Shown piece by piece: positions 33,891-45,435 of a stretch of 64,000 nucleotides of DNA. Position 1 is the stretch's first letter. Each line of letters begins with the position of its first letter. The position numbers were made by a program, and so were the translations under genes. The stretch covers positions 1 to 64,000 of the forward strand of contig CANNZV010000924.1 of the NCBI GenBank assembly GCA_947561585.1, written 5' to 3'. Origin of the DNA: Caprella mutica (Eukaryota; Arthropoda; Malacostraca; Amphipoda; Caprellidae). Below the pieces are notes generated by a model. The model did no database searches. It had not been told where the DNA came from and was given only the letters and a program-made list of their open reading frames with translations.

Positions 33891-34866
33891 GCTTTTAAAA
33901 CCAGATGGTGGCACAACACACTTTAAAAATAGAAATGTCGACAGTAGCGTATCTTAGTGTAGCATAATATCTTTGGCGTAACTCTTTAAATTTTTAGAAA
34001 AAAAATCAATTTGATAGCTTGCACGAGCTACCATCCAGGCCAGGATAACTAAAGTTGTTAAATCAGTCAATAATTTTTTTTTGTTTATCCATAACTAAAT
34101 CCAATGCTCAAAAATTTTAACTGACAAGATTTTCCGATTTGTCGCCTCCGAACCCCCCTGCTACGTCATTAAACAATCAGGAAATGTGCAATACAACAAA
34201 CTCATTTATGTTAAGAGTTCATTTATAATTTTGAGACCGAAACATTAAAAACAATACCCTAAATAACTTATCCGCAATTAACAATATTTTTGAAACTATA
34301 TTCTAAGTGGTAGTAACCATTTATTTTTTAACCATAGAGGTGCCACCCGGAATATACTTATAGTGCAGCCAACTAATATACATAATTTAACTTCATTGAC
34401 AGGGTGCTAACGCGCCCCTTACCATGGGAAATGAATTCTCGTGATGAATATTTCTAATGTAAAATCTACATTTGTTGAATCAGGAGTTGCTATATTTATT
34501 TATTTAAATAGTTTTCTTTGAAGATGAAAGTATCTTTTATACATAATCACTAAATTACTAATCAGTTCATTTTATATACCCTGAAATACCTAGTAAAAGA
34601 TACCTATTTAGTTGAATAATAATAGGGTTCCCCTTGATTATTGCTTGTTTTCTTCAATCAAAAGAAAATTTTGAACTATATACTATTGTATATTTGAAGG
34701 CATATCTATTAATAAAAGCTTATGCATCATAGTATTCAGCTCTTAAAGCTTATAAAGCATAATCTGAAACGTTTGTACAGCCTTATTTTTGGAGCTTATA
34801 AAGCATATTTTTAGAGCTTATAGAGCATATCTTGTAAGGCCTTACAGTCACAGCCCTACTCATGAT

Positions 34867-35949
34867 ACTTGAACGTTCGATATCAGCTACTATTCGGTAA
34901 TCCCATCAAAATACCTACTTGCTTTATCAGCATGAATGTTTTGATACAGGTATATTTTTCACAGAAAAATAAGTCTTCTAACAGACTTTGTCAAATACAT
35001 GACTGAATATTGTAGTCTTGACTGTAAATATTTTGATGTGGACAAACTAAGTGTCATTTATTTAAAAAAAAAAACCTGCCAACCGGATAAAAATGGCCTT
35101 CAGTTCTAGTACATTAATATGGGAGGTAGAGTCTTAGCATATATAATCCATCGACCACCAATGGATTTAGTTTAATAAATAATTAAATTTATAAGAAATG
35201 TACATACTTTAATTAAGTTGATGCATCAGTGGTAGCTAAGTACAATACTTTGAGAATAATGGTTTATGCGTACTAAACTAATTGAAAAGATTCAACAGGA
35301 AATCCATATTATCAGAGGTAATATAAACTCAGCGTTGAAGGCCATGTTTTCCACCCTTCTCCTGATGATGAATTGAAATCTTTCTATTCGAAAGCTTGAA
35401 ACCAAAATTACCTTCAACGCTTACGAAACTAAAGTAGTGAAAGAGTGTCTACATACATTAAGCTGTATAATCATCATCAATTTCTATTCTTTTTGAAAGT
35501 TACCATTGGCAATTTTGAGAGCATTAATTTTAAGACGTTCTAAAATTTAAACGAATAAACCTCCCTATTAAACTGCTGGAAGGCAGAGAGTCAACAGTTC
35601 GATAAAAATAAAAACGTCCCATTGATAGAATTTCGCTCAACTTTTTTACATCAATTAAAATTCATATCTTTCTAATGATCAGGAATAAATAAAATAAATT
35701 TTCTTTCATTACTAATAACAACAGTGCTCTCTCTCTCTGCAACAGTTATGGCGTTAGAAATACATGATCAGTCCATTCTTATACGAATTTATCTACCAAT
35801 AAAGTAAATTAAATACCAGTAACTTTCAGTTCTTAATTTCTCCAATATAGAATTCATGACTTAAGTAGACTGCGTGATTCACAAGTAGAACATTTAGCTC
35901 TAAACTTACCTCAGTCATAAGTGTTTTTCAGTACTACAGAATTTCAAAT
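34867..35949. other. AT-rich spacer
   Basis: No gene is recognised. CAGCGTTGAAGG at about 35330 has a complement TACCTTCAACGCT at about 35410, a loose inverted repeat. Confidence 0.4.
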
Positions 35950-35957
35950 ATCTACGG

Positions 35958-37428
35958 CAGGGGTGGGCACACATTGTGTTTTTCAGTGCCGAAAGATGGA
36001 ATCTCAGTGCCAATTTTCTTTTTGTTTTCTAAATTGCTGGGGATACTGAATAATTATAGAATGAGGTGGTAGATTTAATTGAACTACGTACATGCACAAC
36101 GATACATATTTTGCACATAAATGTTGGTAGTAGATTTATCATTTGAATTAAAAAATATTAATAAATGATATGTAATAATTTTTTTCTGATATGTAATAAA
36201 AACCAAAATAAGCTATCTTGCATAAGTAATAATAAGTAACTCACAAATTCACAGGATAAATTACTATGGCTACCTAACTTATTATTAAAGGGAATTAAAA
36301 ATGATTGCATAAATATTTACCACAGTGTTTGAATGTCCCTAGACAAGCGTATGAAAGTTATAAAATTAACAGATCTAGATAAAAAGAGACAGAGGTTAAT
36401 AAATTAAACACTGGCACTATTTTAACAATATACAAAAAATACCTTATTAACAGATAAAATTTACTATCAAAGTATCAAGGTCATTACAAATGTACTGTTC
36501 TTCAATTAGTTGACCATCCTCTTCTACAATATCCTTGTAATTTATAGAGCTGTCAGAGCTAAAAATTCTAAATTTTCTTTGGAAGAAAATAAAGCACTTT
36601 TTCCCTGGTGGGCACGAGTGCCGCTCTGAGGGCCAAAATAGCACTGAGTGCTGCATTTGCCCACCCCTGGTATAGACCAAGGGTGGGCAGAAGTTTTTTT
36701 CGAGTGCCACAGATAGAAATTCTAGTGCTACGAAATGTTTTCTTACAGAAAATTAAATTTAATGATACACTTAGTTAATTTTTTGTAGTTATTTCTACAC
36801 GATAGGAGAAAAAAGTAAAATTGCCACCATAGGAAGCAAAATTATAAATACAATTAACAAACATTTGCTTATTATGGTAATGCATTTCTATTAAAATTAG
36901 TATATATACTAAATAATATCATCATGTGTAAAGGATTGCTATTTATTCAGGTGATTCTTCCTGATTCTTCACTAATGAAGAATTATTAAGTACCTAAAGT
37001 AAGTAAAGTATTGAGATAGAATAACGGACAGATGACAATTATTTCCTCTTCTACTCAGACGGCCATAATTGGTCGAAAAGCACTCAATTATACAAGTGCT
37101 CAACAATTAATAATTACACGCTTATGTTTAATATCCACAATGTCACTGTATGAAATAGCAAATCATCAGGGTATACTTATTAGAAAATACTATAAACAGG
37201 TAAATTGCACATATATTAACGGACAACAGCAATCACATACAAAACCCGAATATAATAAATAAGTATTTGAAATAGTTATCCGTAAGTTTAATCATTTTCT
37301 TTTAGTGAACTTTTATTTTCTTTCAATTTAATAGGGGTAACTTTTGATAATTTGTATATAGGTAGGTGGGCACATGGTGCCATCTGAGTGCCAGAAACAG
37401 CACTCAGTTCCACAATTGCCCACCCCTG
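35958..37428. mobile_element. Pair of hAT-type elements sharing one outer 8-bp duplication
   Basis: The first unit runs CAGGGGTGGGCAC (35958) to TGCCCACCCCTG (36669). After ten bases a second runs AGGGTGGGCAGAAG (36680) to TTGCCCACCCCTG (37428). The only perfect duplication, ATCTACGG, lies outside the pair (35950-35957 and 37429-37436). Subterminal GAGTGCCA / CAGTGCC motifs repeat at all four ends. The simplest readings are tandem units that moved together, or insertion of one into the end of the other. ORFs inside (36447-36710 minus, 37032-37262) show no transposase motifs. Confidence 0.75.
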
Positions 37429-37436
37429 ATCTACGG

Positions 37437-37879
37437 TATTATTCTATATATGGACAGAAAAGAAATCATCTTCAAAATCAATATAGGCCATGAGACAAAT
37501 TTATTCCATAAAACCAACTACAGTTCTTCAATGTTCCAATTAATAACGTTCATAATGGATATGCAGATTCAATGGCTTTAGCTAGATTTATAAATAAATG
37601 AAGTCCTTCACGTCTTTTATGAATGAGAAAACGTAACCGAAAAATATTCTTCTTCTTTTTGACCAATCTTCAAATCTACAGACATGAATTTTAGAATTTT
37701 CAAAGTAAGAAATATTTTTGGAATACAGGTTTTATGTAACTATATATGTGTACCGAATTTCCTGTTGAACTAGTTGTTGCCTTAGTGCAAAAATGTATTC
37801 AACAGTCTTCAACTCTTCGTCAATTCCCGAGTCAAAGAAGAATGTATCGAGGAATATATCAAAACTGGCCTACAAGAAA
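37437..37879. other. AT-rich spacer
   Basis: I see no gene or clear repeat in this stretch. Confidence 0.4.
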
Positions 37880-39530
37880 ATCTATGAATAGTCTTGAATC
37901 TTAGCAGGAGGTTATCGAAATTCCCCTGTTAATTCTCTGAATCAGAAAAAAACTTTACATTGCAAATTCATTTGGGAAGAGACTGTAGGCATTAGCATAT
38001 AACTAGTAAGTTAACTGGCTTCAAGCAAAATTTTTATTGAAGTACTAGACTTGGATCAGCAATTGTAAAACATATCTGTAGTGTTATTATCAGTCTGTAT
38101 TTGTTAAGAAATTAATATTGATGCTTGAGACTAAAGTTCAAGTTACACGATTATGTCTAGTGTACCTTAGATGAAGACAGTACAAGCTCGGGTCACAAAT
38201 TCCCGGCTAAAATAGATAACTAGTTGCCCCAGCTACAAATTAATAGGGACTGTCTTCAATCATAGTAGGGGTTATCGAAATTCCCTCTCAAATTGTTCGG
38301 AAACAGAAATTTTTCATTATTTGAATTTATATGGAAGGAGACTCAATAGGCATATAGCCTGTAGCTAGTTAGTAGTCACCATGAATATGTGACGAAATAT
38401 TTAAAGTGAGTTATAAAACTATACACAATATGGTGTTGCGTATATTAGATATTTCCAGTGTAAGCACGGTCTTGATATACAGGCTTTGAACTAACTAACT
38501 AGATTTACCCTAGTCACGAATTTTTAGGGTTTGTCCTCGATCCTAGCAGGGCCTTATCAAAATTCTCCTTTCTATATATCTCTTGAGTCATAGAAAATTT
38601 CACGATGTAAAATTATTAGAAAGAGACTATACGCATAAAACCAATGACTAGTTAGTAGTTAACTGGATTATTATTATTAATTGTATCGATAAAATTCATG
38701 GTGCTTCTTAAATGGAATACATAGCACTAGTAGCAATATCTTCCCGGTAGCTACCAATTATATGCTAGATAGGGTAAATCAGGTAAATACCAATTATAAG
38801 CTAGATAAGGTAAAGCAGGTAAATTGTGGTACTCTAACTAACTGTGTCCTCTAACCACAGAAATATCATAGCTTCAAACAATAATAAAATTTAGAATGCA
38901 TTCCGCTACTTCAGATAGATAACAAATTACAATAAAAATTCTAATCAAAAAGTTTCAGAATAGTTCTCGCAAAGACTACAATTGGGCTGCAATTTACCTG
39001 TGTGACACTAAGCAATGATTACAAACAAGTATTATTTACAATTTACGCCACTTTGTACCCGTTAAAAAATTATTTTGAGTGCTATTGCACATACGTATAG
39101 TTATAGTATTATACAATATATATAGTGTATATTTGTTCAATCCAGTAAATCACGGTCACGAATTTCCTGCTTGAACTAGCTAACTAGTACCCTATATATC
39201 ACGAATTCATAGGGTTTTGCCTTCGATCCTAGCAGGGGGTTATCGAAATTCCCCTGTCTATAGTTCTCTTCATAGAGAAGAATTTCACAATGTGAAATTT
39301 GGAAAGAGACTCTATAGGCATAGCTAATCCTATAGCTAGTTAGTAGTTAACTGGTTAGTATTTACCAAAAATTTGGGACGAAAATATTAAGTGAGTTAGT
39401 TATACACGATATAGCGTATATTTGATGCTGTGTAAGTACGGTATAGAAATACCAGCTTTGAACTAACTAACTAGATTTACCCTAGTCACGAATTTTTAGG
39501 GTTTGTCTTCGATCCTAGCAGGAGGTCTTC
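37880..39530. repeat. Degenerate long-period tandem repeat (about 280-360 bp)
   Basis: The landmark CCTAGCAGGGGGTTATCGAA or its variants recur near 37902, 38262, 38543, 39230 and 39515. Each full copy continues with AAATTCCCCTGT, GGAAAGAGACT, TAGGCATA, CTAGTTAGTAGT and CTAACTAACTAGATTTACC. The interval between the third and fourth landmarks is enlarged by a MITE (38808-39008) and by an extra short duplication of GATAGGGTAAATCAGGTAAA. Copies have clearly diverged, so the array is old. Confidence 0.7.
38808..39008. mobile_element. MITE with AGGTAAAGCAGG ends and TA duplication, copy 2
   Basis: It is related to 14146-14361 through GCAGGTAAATTGTGGTACTC at the left, CAGAAATATCATAGCTTC inside, and GCTGCAATTTACCTGTGTGA at the right. 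TA flanks both ends (38806-38807, 39009-39010). It is inserted in the long-period repeat. Confidence 0.7.
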
Positions 39531-39538
39531 TTCGCTTT

Positions 39539-39760
39539 TTCATTGCTTGGTTAAGGCCCGCTTCATACTTGCATTTTTAACAGCGCGGAAAATGCTCTTC
39601 TTAAAATTTGTCCAAACTTGTGTTTTTATCACTGAAGTAAAAATTTGATGTGATTTTTCCATCATCGATAAATAAGCGCAAGTGTAAACACATTTTAAGA
39701 AGAACTTTTTTCCGCGCTGTTAAAAATGCAAGTGTGAAGCGGGCCTTACCATGCAATGAA
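39539..39760. mobile_element. Hairpin MITE, about 70-bp arms
   Basis: Arms TTCATTGCTTGGTTAAGGCC...TTTTTAACAGCGCGGAAAA and complement ending CATGCAATGAA enclose a loop of about 80 bp. Either the whole palindrome is the element, or AGGCCCGCTTCA (39554) to its complement is the element with TA flanks; both fit. Confidence 0.7.
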
Positions 39761-41544
39761 CAAGCGATCGAAAAACGAATATTCATAGTGAAAACTTCAA
39801 TGAGATCAAAATGTAACTGAAGTTGTTCTATTTCCAAATAGTTTCTAATGAAAAATTGTAAACACCCTGTATTAATATGTCAACCATTATATTTTTTTTC
39901 TTTTTTATCCACTGCATTTTAGTAAGTAAAATCACAGAGTTAGCAAGTAAAATCACAGAGTTAGCTCTAGGAATAACCTTCGCGCAATGACATAAATAAT
40001 CGTCCTCACTCTTTGCTTACCTGTTCTTAAACTATGACCATCAGTTCGAAATTGTTTCTACCAGTTAATAGTACAATAAGAGGTGGGGAAAAAGAGAACA
40101 AGATACAGTTTTTCCGTCCATTGACTAACGATTTACAAGTATTTGAAAAAGAGGAAACATTTTTATGGCCCATAAGGGTTATAGGTTAGTTTACTACAAT
40201 TGGGATATGGGGGTGAAGCCCCCGCAGGCTGCATGAAAGAGACGTTTGCCTTCCCTTTGGATTCGATAGTGACAAAATAAATGCTCTAAGTTTTATCGAT
40301 AATAAAGGCCCATATTAACGCCATTATTAGCCTCGTTTTATTTCTTCTATCATTCATCATTTTATTGTAAGTATATGAAATAGCTTTGAAATATAGTTTC
40401 AGGACAAAAGTCCGTTGAACGAAATTTCCGTGGATGAAATAAGTATCAGTTGGACAAAATGTCTTAAGCCCCAAAATGATACTAATTCTAAATATATAAA
40501 TACGTGCTTATCCAATCATTTAACATATTGGTCACTTTTTAAATTATCATATATGCTCTACTATGTTTTGAAGTAAGATGAAACTTTTGACCATGTTGAA
40601 GCTAAATTCAAAAAGATTTTTGTAATGCAATTGTTATTTTTTTTCTCGTACCCCTTTACGATATATTGAATGTCAAATTTTACTTGTGGATAAGTTACTT
40701 AATTGGATAACTTATTCAATTTTTACTTTGAATATTCCACTTAATGGTTCGGAAAAAGTTTGCCGACTATGTATGCTATTATATACAAATACATAAAGAA
40801 TTTGATGCAATAGATGATATATTGAAGAAAATGTAATTTATTGAAAGAAATTGTCTTTTCATTTATTTCAAATAAACTTACTTACTGTTAAATGATTATG
40901 AAATAGCGATAAAATACAATGCAGTAAGTAAAATGGATTTCGAATAAATCAATTTCCTAAACCTTCAATATTGATAAGTTAGCTTACATGCAAACATTCG
41001 GGAAAGTTCCTTATCTTTTCACCAGAACTTTTTTCTGTAAGTTATGTTCTGAAAGCCAATTTTCCACGATAAATATTATAGATATCTAAAAGTCGTATAA
41101 TGGCATTCTATCATTTTAATTTTTTTCATACTTCATAAAAAACATTCTTGAGATGATTAATAATGAAGATACAATATAATTATGCAGAAGAATATTTATA
41201 CCAGAAATATAATTATATGATGAAAGTGAGGGAAGGATGAACATGTTTCCATTAGACAATCAATATGATAAATATACATAAATAATTTTATAGAAAATAA
41301 AATATCTCAATCTTTCAGAGTTATCAGCACTGCCTATGAGTTTATTAGTGGCCATCAATATGCCTTCCTGAAGCCATTCACGAAGATGACGTATGGCGTG
41401 GTTTATCAGTGTTGGTCTCCGCGTATATTTCTCTTTGCAGAAAAGCTTAAATCCTGAGGTATTCATAGATATTGAGGAGAGTTTGGAGATTATTTTGAAG
41501 ATAGAGTAGGTTATTTTATTTCAAGACATACCGAGCATATGCAA
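39761..41544. other. AT-rich spacer
   Basis: No gene is recognised. A 21-bp direct duplication (GTAAAATCACAGAGTTAGC) lies at about 39926-39966 and a GGGGGTGAAGCCCCC hairpin at 40208-40222. At 40400-40460, GGACAAAAGTCCGTTGAACG resembles a phrase near the right end of the element at 61576-62404. ORFs here are unconvincing. Confidence 0.4.
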
Positions 41545-42750
41545 TATTTATTTATTTTCATATAGCACCCTTTTTACAATAGATCATGGGCCGGGACCTC
41601 CCATGATCGTAAAGAAACGTTTATTTGAAAAACAATGTGTTATAAAGGAGCTATATGGCCCGGAGAAGCAACTATGCTTAAAGGGCATTTTAAGAAAATA
41701 CAAAACTTAAAAATAAGGAAAAAAAAATAATAAAAACAATATACTAGTAAGAAAAGTTACATTTGTTTTCTATAGATAAGCGGATGATTAAAAATACATA
41801 AATGACAGGTATAATTGTAATTAAAGCTTGGACAGGTAGTAGAAAAGAAAAGAAAAGAAAAGATGAAAGGAGAAAGAAAAATTGTTGAGACTGTAGCAGC
41901 TGCCTTTTATAGTGCATCTTGAAAGCAATCTCAGACTGAATATTTTTAAGGGTTAGAGTCCAGTGAGTTCAACAAATTTGTAGCCACGTAAATAATGCTA
42001 TTTTTTGATTTGGAAATTTTATATCGAGGTAATGTTATATTGGAGACATTTCTAGTTGAATGTCTGTGCCGATCAAAATGTGAAACAGTGTTTTCAAGCA
42101 GCATATAGGATTATGATTAGGACAAAACAAAATTTTATACATATGGGCACCAACTCTTAGTTTATATATGCTATCAATATTTAAAAGACCAAGATCCTTA
42201 CAAATTGGCGATGTGTGAGCAAGATAATAACTGCATGAAACAACTTTTTCAACTCTCTTATGTAACAACACCATTTTATTTCCAATATAATTAGGGGATC
42301 CATGCCATGCCTCAATACCATACAAGAAATGTGGACAAATTAAAGAATAATAAAGGAGCTTCAAAATATCACGAGGCAAGAAATTATTAACTTTGGACAA
42401 CACTCCTAAAGACTTGGAAATTTTTATAGAGACTGAATTAACATGCTCGTCAAAATTGAGATTATTGTCCAATATCACACCCAAGAACTTTTCAGATTTC
42501 ACACATTCAATTTCACAATTGTCTAAATGAATAGAAGTTAAACTGTGAGATTGTCTGTGAAAAAACACAACGCATTTAGTCTTGTCAGTATTAACCATAA
42601 TCTTGTTCTCCAGCAGCCAATTTTGAATAGACACAAGACGATTGTTGATTTCTTCATGGATATTTCTAGGTATAGGACAGGAGATAGTAGAGTCCTCAGC
42701 GAAAAGTATGAAGTCAAAGTATATATTTCTTTCAAGTTATATAAATGGGT
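41545..42750 (-). mobile_element. 5'-truncated non-LTR retrotransposon (LINE)
   Basis: A minus-strand copy holds the C-terminal part of a reverse transcriptase followed by about 450 bp of 3' sequence ending in an AAATAAATAAATA-type tail (plus-strand TATTTATTTA near 41548). 5' truncation is normal for target-primed LINE insertion. The 3' region includes a small hairpin (CATGGGAGGTC, CCGGCCCATGATC, about 41584-41606). Flanking duplications were not resolved. Confidence 0.75.
42035..42736 (-). pseudogene. LINE reverse transcriptase, C-terminal fragment
   Basis: An open frame of about 233 codons starts just after a stop at 42737-42739. It begins with FDFILFAEDSTISCP, the polymerase active-site block; the usual FADD is FAED here, so the second aspartate is kept and the first is Glu. 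It continues through the thumb region typical of jockey/CR1-like enzymes: KTKCVVFF, EKFLGVILDNNLNFDEHV, LYYSLICPHFLYGIEAWHG, LHKRVEKVV, HTSPICKDLGLLNIDSIYKL. Downstream, after the stop near 42035, YVATNLLNSLDSNP and other tail residues appear in shifted frames to about 41890, showing frameshift decay. The endonuclease and palm N-terminus are missing. Confidence 0.85.
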
Positions 42751-42973
42751 ATAGGTGGAAAATGATTGTAACTCATATTATAAATTTAGAATCCGTTTGA
42801 ATTTTTAACATATTATAGAAAATGACTGAATGGCATCAAAAAATGAAACATATTATTAGGCTTGTTTGGAAATTTAGAATCAATTAGCTATAAGATAAAA
42901 CCTCGTATAATTGAATTACAAAATATAATACACAAAAATATTTAAATATATATTAAATTTATGTATTATTTTA

Positions 42974-43858
42974 CAGGTTGTTTCAGAATTAAGGTAACAG
43001 GAACTCGGAGATGTGTGAGGAGTAGCTGAAACCCTTGTCTCCAAGAGTGACCTGGAAAAAAAGCCCAACAGATTAAGGTCTGATCTTTTTTCTGGCTAGA
43101 CATTTTTGCTGATGGGTAATAGAATGTTAGTTTGAATTCAGGTTAGGGTCCATTTAGAACCAACCGAATGTTCTGAGTGTTGTTTGAGGTTACATGGTTA
43201 ACCCGGAAAGTGTAATTCTGTATTTCCAAATGACAAAGATATACAATTCAATTTTATCCCACAAAGCACTAATACGTGGGAATACCCTCCACTGGCTGTG
43301 ATAAAAACCCAAACCATATCAGACTGTACATTGACATTTTGTCACAAACTTTCTATCAGTTGAGATTGTGGATTTCCAAATAGGGATTTTTTTATGGATC
43401 TTAACTTGCAGAATGTCAAATTTTTTCTCATTCGTAAACATGAAGTTAAATTGCATATCTTCAGTTATCTCATTCAGATTGTGAAGACTTCTTTCATTTC
43501 TCATTCTCTTATGATAGTCAGTATTTCATGATATTCGGGCATTTTGAAAAGGTTTTATCCTCAGATCTTCTTTCAACACTCGATGCATGGAAGTTTTGCT
43601 AACACCGTGAGTGTTAACGCAATTTCTTTGATCAGTTTTTGGTCCTTACGCTTAGTTTACGGCCTCGTTCTGGTATATTGTCATTCACAATATTTCGATC
43701 TGTAGCCATTATGCAAATTAAGTAATAATTTGATACCTTTTATGTCTGAATGATTACACTAGCTGCTAGATATAGTACGATATATATTTAATCAATCATC
43801 GATTTTGATAAAATCATTTAATATGCAAAAGTGTTTGCCTTAGTTCTTGAATACCCTG
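42974..43858 (-). mobile_element. Mariner-like element, 885 bp, decayed
   Basis: Its ends are CAGGTTGTTTCAGAATTAAG (42974) and, on the other strand, CAGGGTATTCAAGAACTAAG (from 43858), flanked by TA at 42972-42973 and 43859-43860. It holds a minus-strand transposase remnant. Length is below the usual 1.2-1.3 kb, so an internal or terminal part is missing. Confidence 0.8.
43150..43709 (-). pseudogene. Mariner-like transposase pseudogene
   Basis: From an ATG at 43709 the minus strand reads MATDRNIVNDNIPERGRKLS, then, after frameshifts, VLKEDLRIKPF (the DNA-binding linker region). FMFTNEKKFDI follows, the block that normally carries the first catalytic Asp in (S/T)DEK, here Asn. SDMVWVFITASG then matches the SVMVW block. 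The second QDN and third acidic motifs are not found, so the catalytic C-terminal part seems lost. Such enzymes excise and insert at TA dinucleotides, which matches the flanks. Confidence 0.75.
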
Positions 43859-43860
43859 TA

Positions 43861-44186
43861 CATATTTAATAGTATTGTTGTGGGAAAAGGGAGAGGATCC
43901 ACTGGTGAAAAATAGAAAAATAGAAGACACCAAGGAATAGCACAAAATAACTTCTGTCGTCCCAATCTAATATTGAGTACCAAAATGATGTGCTCTTATT
44001 GGAAGAGGGGATTGGAAGAGATACAATGATTTATTTATTATGGAAATTATGGAACTATATATATAATAATTATTTTAATTATGGAACTATATATATACAT
44101 TCACTCACGCAACTCTCATACTTCACTCACCTAAACACACATTTATAAATAATTCTTATATAAAGATAACACGACAATAAACAAGT
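43861..44186. other. Spacer with an AT-rich direct repeat
   Basis: ATTATGGAACTATATATATA occurs twice (about 44037 and 44079). No gene is recognised. Confidence 0.45.
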
Positions 44187-44237
44187 TTACACACACACAC
44201 ACACACACATCTAGATATATATATATATATATATATA
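44187..44237. repeat. Compound microsatellite (AC)n-(AT)n
   Basis: About ten AC units are followed, after TCTAG, by about eleven AT units. Confidence 0.95.
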
Positions 44238-44327
44238 TTTGAAAATATATAACTCTATAATACATATATGTATATACTACATGGATGTACTACATGGATA
44301 TACTACATGTATATATGGATTAGTATA

Positions 44328-44838
44328 AGGCAATTTTCAAGCCAGGCTATTTTCAAGCCAGGCAATTTTCAAGCCAGGTAATTTTCAAGTCAGGCAATTT
44401 TCAAGTCAGGCAATTTTCAAACCAGGCACTTTTCAAGCCAGGCAATTTTAAAGCCAAATAATTTTCAAGCCAGGAAATTTCAAGCCAATTAATTCAAGCC
44501 AGGAAATTTCTAGCCAGGAAATTTCAAGCCAGGAAATTTTAAGCCAAGTAATTTCAAGTCAGGTAGTTTCAAGACAGGTAGTTTCAAGCAAGATAGTTTC
44601 AAGCAATATAGTTTCAAGCAAGATAGTTTCAAGAAAGATATTTTCAAGCAAGATATTTTCAAGCAAGATATAGTTTCAAGCAAGATAGTTTCAAGCAAGA
44701 TAGTTCCAAGCAAGATAGTTTCAAGCCAGGTAGTTTCAAGCAAGATAATTTCAAGCAAGTTAGTTTCAAGCAAGATATTTTCAAGCAAGATAGTTTCAAG
44801 CAAGGTAGTTTCAAGCAAGATAGTTTCAAGATATAGTT
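44328..44838. repeat. 16-17-bp minisatellite, two adjoining subfamilies
   Basis: The left part repeats GGCAATTTTCAAGCCA (17-bp spacing) to about 44550. The right part repeats AGTTTCAAGCAAGAT (16-bp spacing) to 44838. The two grade into each other around 44500-44590. The 181-aa minus-strand ORF (LETILLETT-type) is a translation of this array. Confidence 0.9.
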
Positions 44839-44968
44839 CTAGGTAAATTCCCCCGCGGAAAATTCCACCACGGAAAGTTCCACCAGGAAAGTTCCACCGC
44901 TGGTAAGTTCCACCACGGAATACTCCACCGCCGGAAAATTCCACCGCGGAAGATTCCACCGGATAATA
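44839..44968. repeat. GC-richer 16-bp minisatellite (AATTCCACCGCGGA)
   Basis: About eight units of GGAAAATTCCACCGC type abut the previous array without a gap. AATTTTCC and GGAAA keep an echo of the preceding family, so it may be a further diverged part of it. Confidence 0.85.
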
Positions 44969-45435
44969 CTGGATTTCATTTACAAAAGGTATAAAATTTA
45001 ATAAAACTGATTCAAAGAAAAATGTGTTTTTGGTGGTAACCGAACAACATTTCATCAGTTAAAATGTTAAGAAATTATAGGAATATGTTACATTAAGTCA
45101 AGACCTAAAAGATAAGCTAATTGGAGAACATACGAAATAAAAGACAGGTCAATTTATCTTTTAAATATGAATCAATTCAATTTATGAACAACTTTAAATT
45201 AAAAACAAAAAAATATTCAACAATAAAGTTCCACTGCCACAGTGACCAAAAATTAAGATTCCGTTTGATTATCCTTTTGATAAAGACATATATATGATGA
45301 AACTGAAATTATGGACTATATTTTGTTTGTAACATAAATTTTATTTTATCTATATTATCTATCACCCTAGTTATTAAATGTATCAATATATATTTCAATT
45401 TGAATCAGCGACGATAAAAGGTGGAATTGGCATTA
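44969..45435. other. AT-rich spacer
   Basis: I see no gene or repeat here. Confidence 0.4.

Larger units (their letters stand above)
32353..34858. mobile_element. hAT-type element, 2.5 kb, with nested repeats
   Basis: The ends are TAGGGCTGTGAC at 32353 and its complement ending at 34858. The duplication CTCATGAT is perfect at 32345-32352 and 34859-34866 and fits nTnnnnAn. Subterminal repeats differ between sides: about 53-bp units with GAGCATATGCTTTTTATTGG on the left (32390-32630) and AGAGCTTATAGAGCATAT-type units on the right (34735-34835). Inside lie the ACACAG repeat copy 2 (32721-33216) and a multi-arm palindrome (33361-33890). No transposase is recognised. Confidence 0.85.

Noticed and set aside
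40200..40240. Possible tRNA or structured RNA around the GGGGGTGAAGCCCCC hairpin
   Set aside because: Only one stem is present; no cloverleaf or other RNA signature could be drawn.
44510..45055. 181-aa minus-strand ORF rich in LLETI repeats
   Set aside because: Encoded by the 16-bp minisatellite; no domain or start context.
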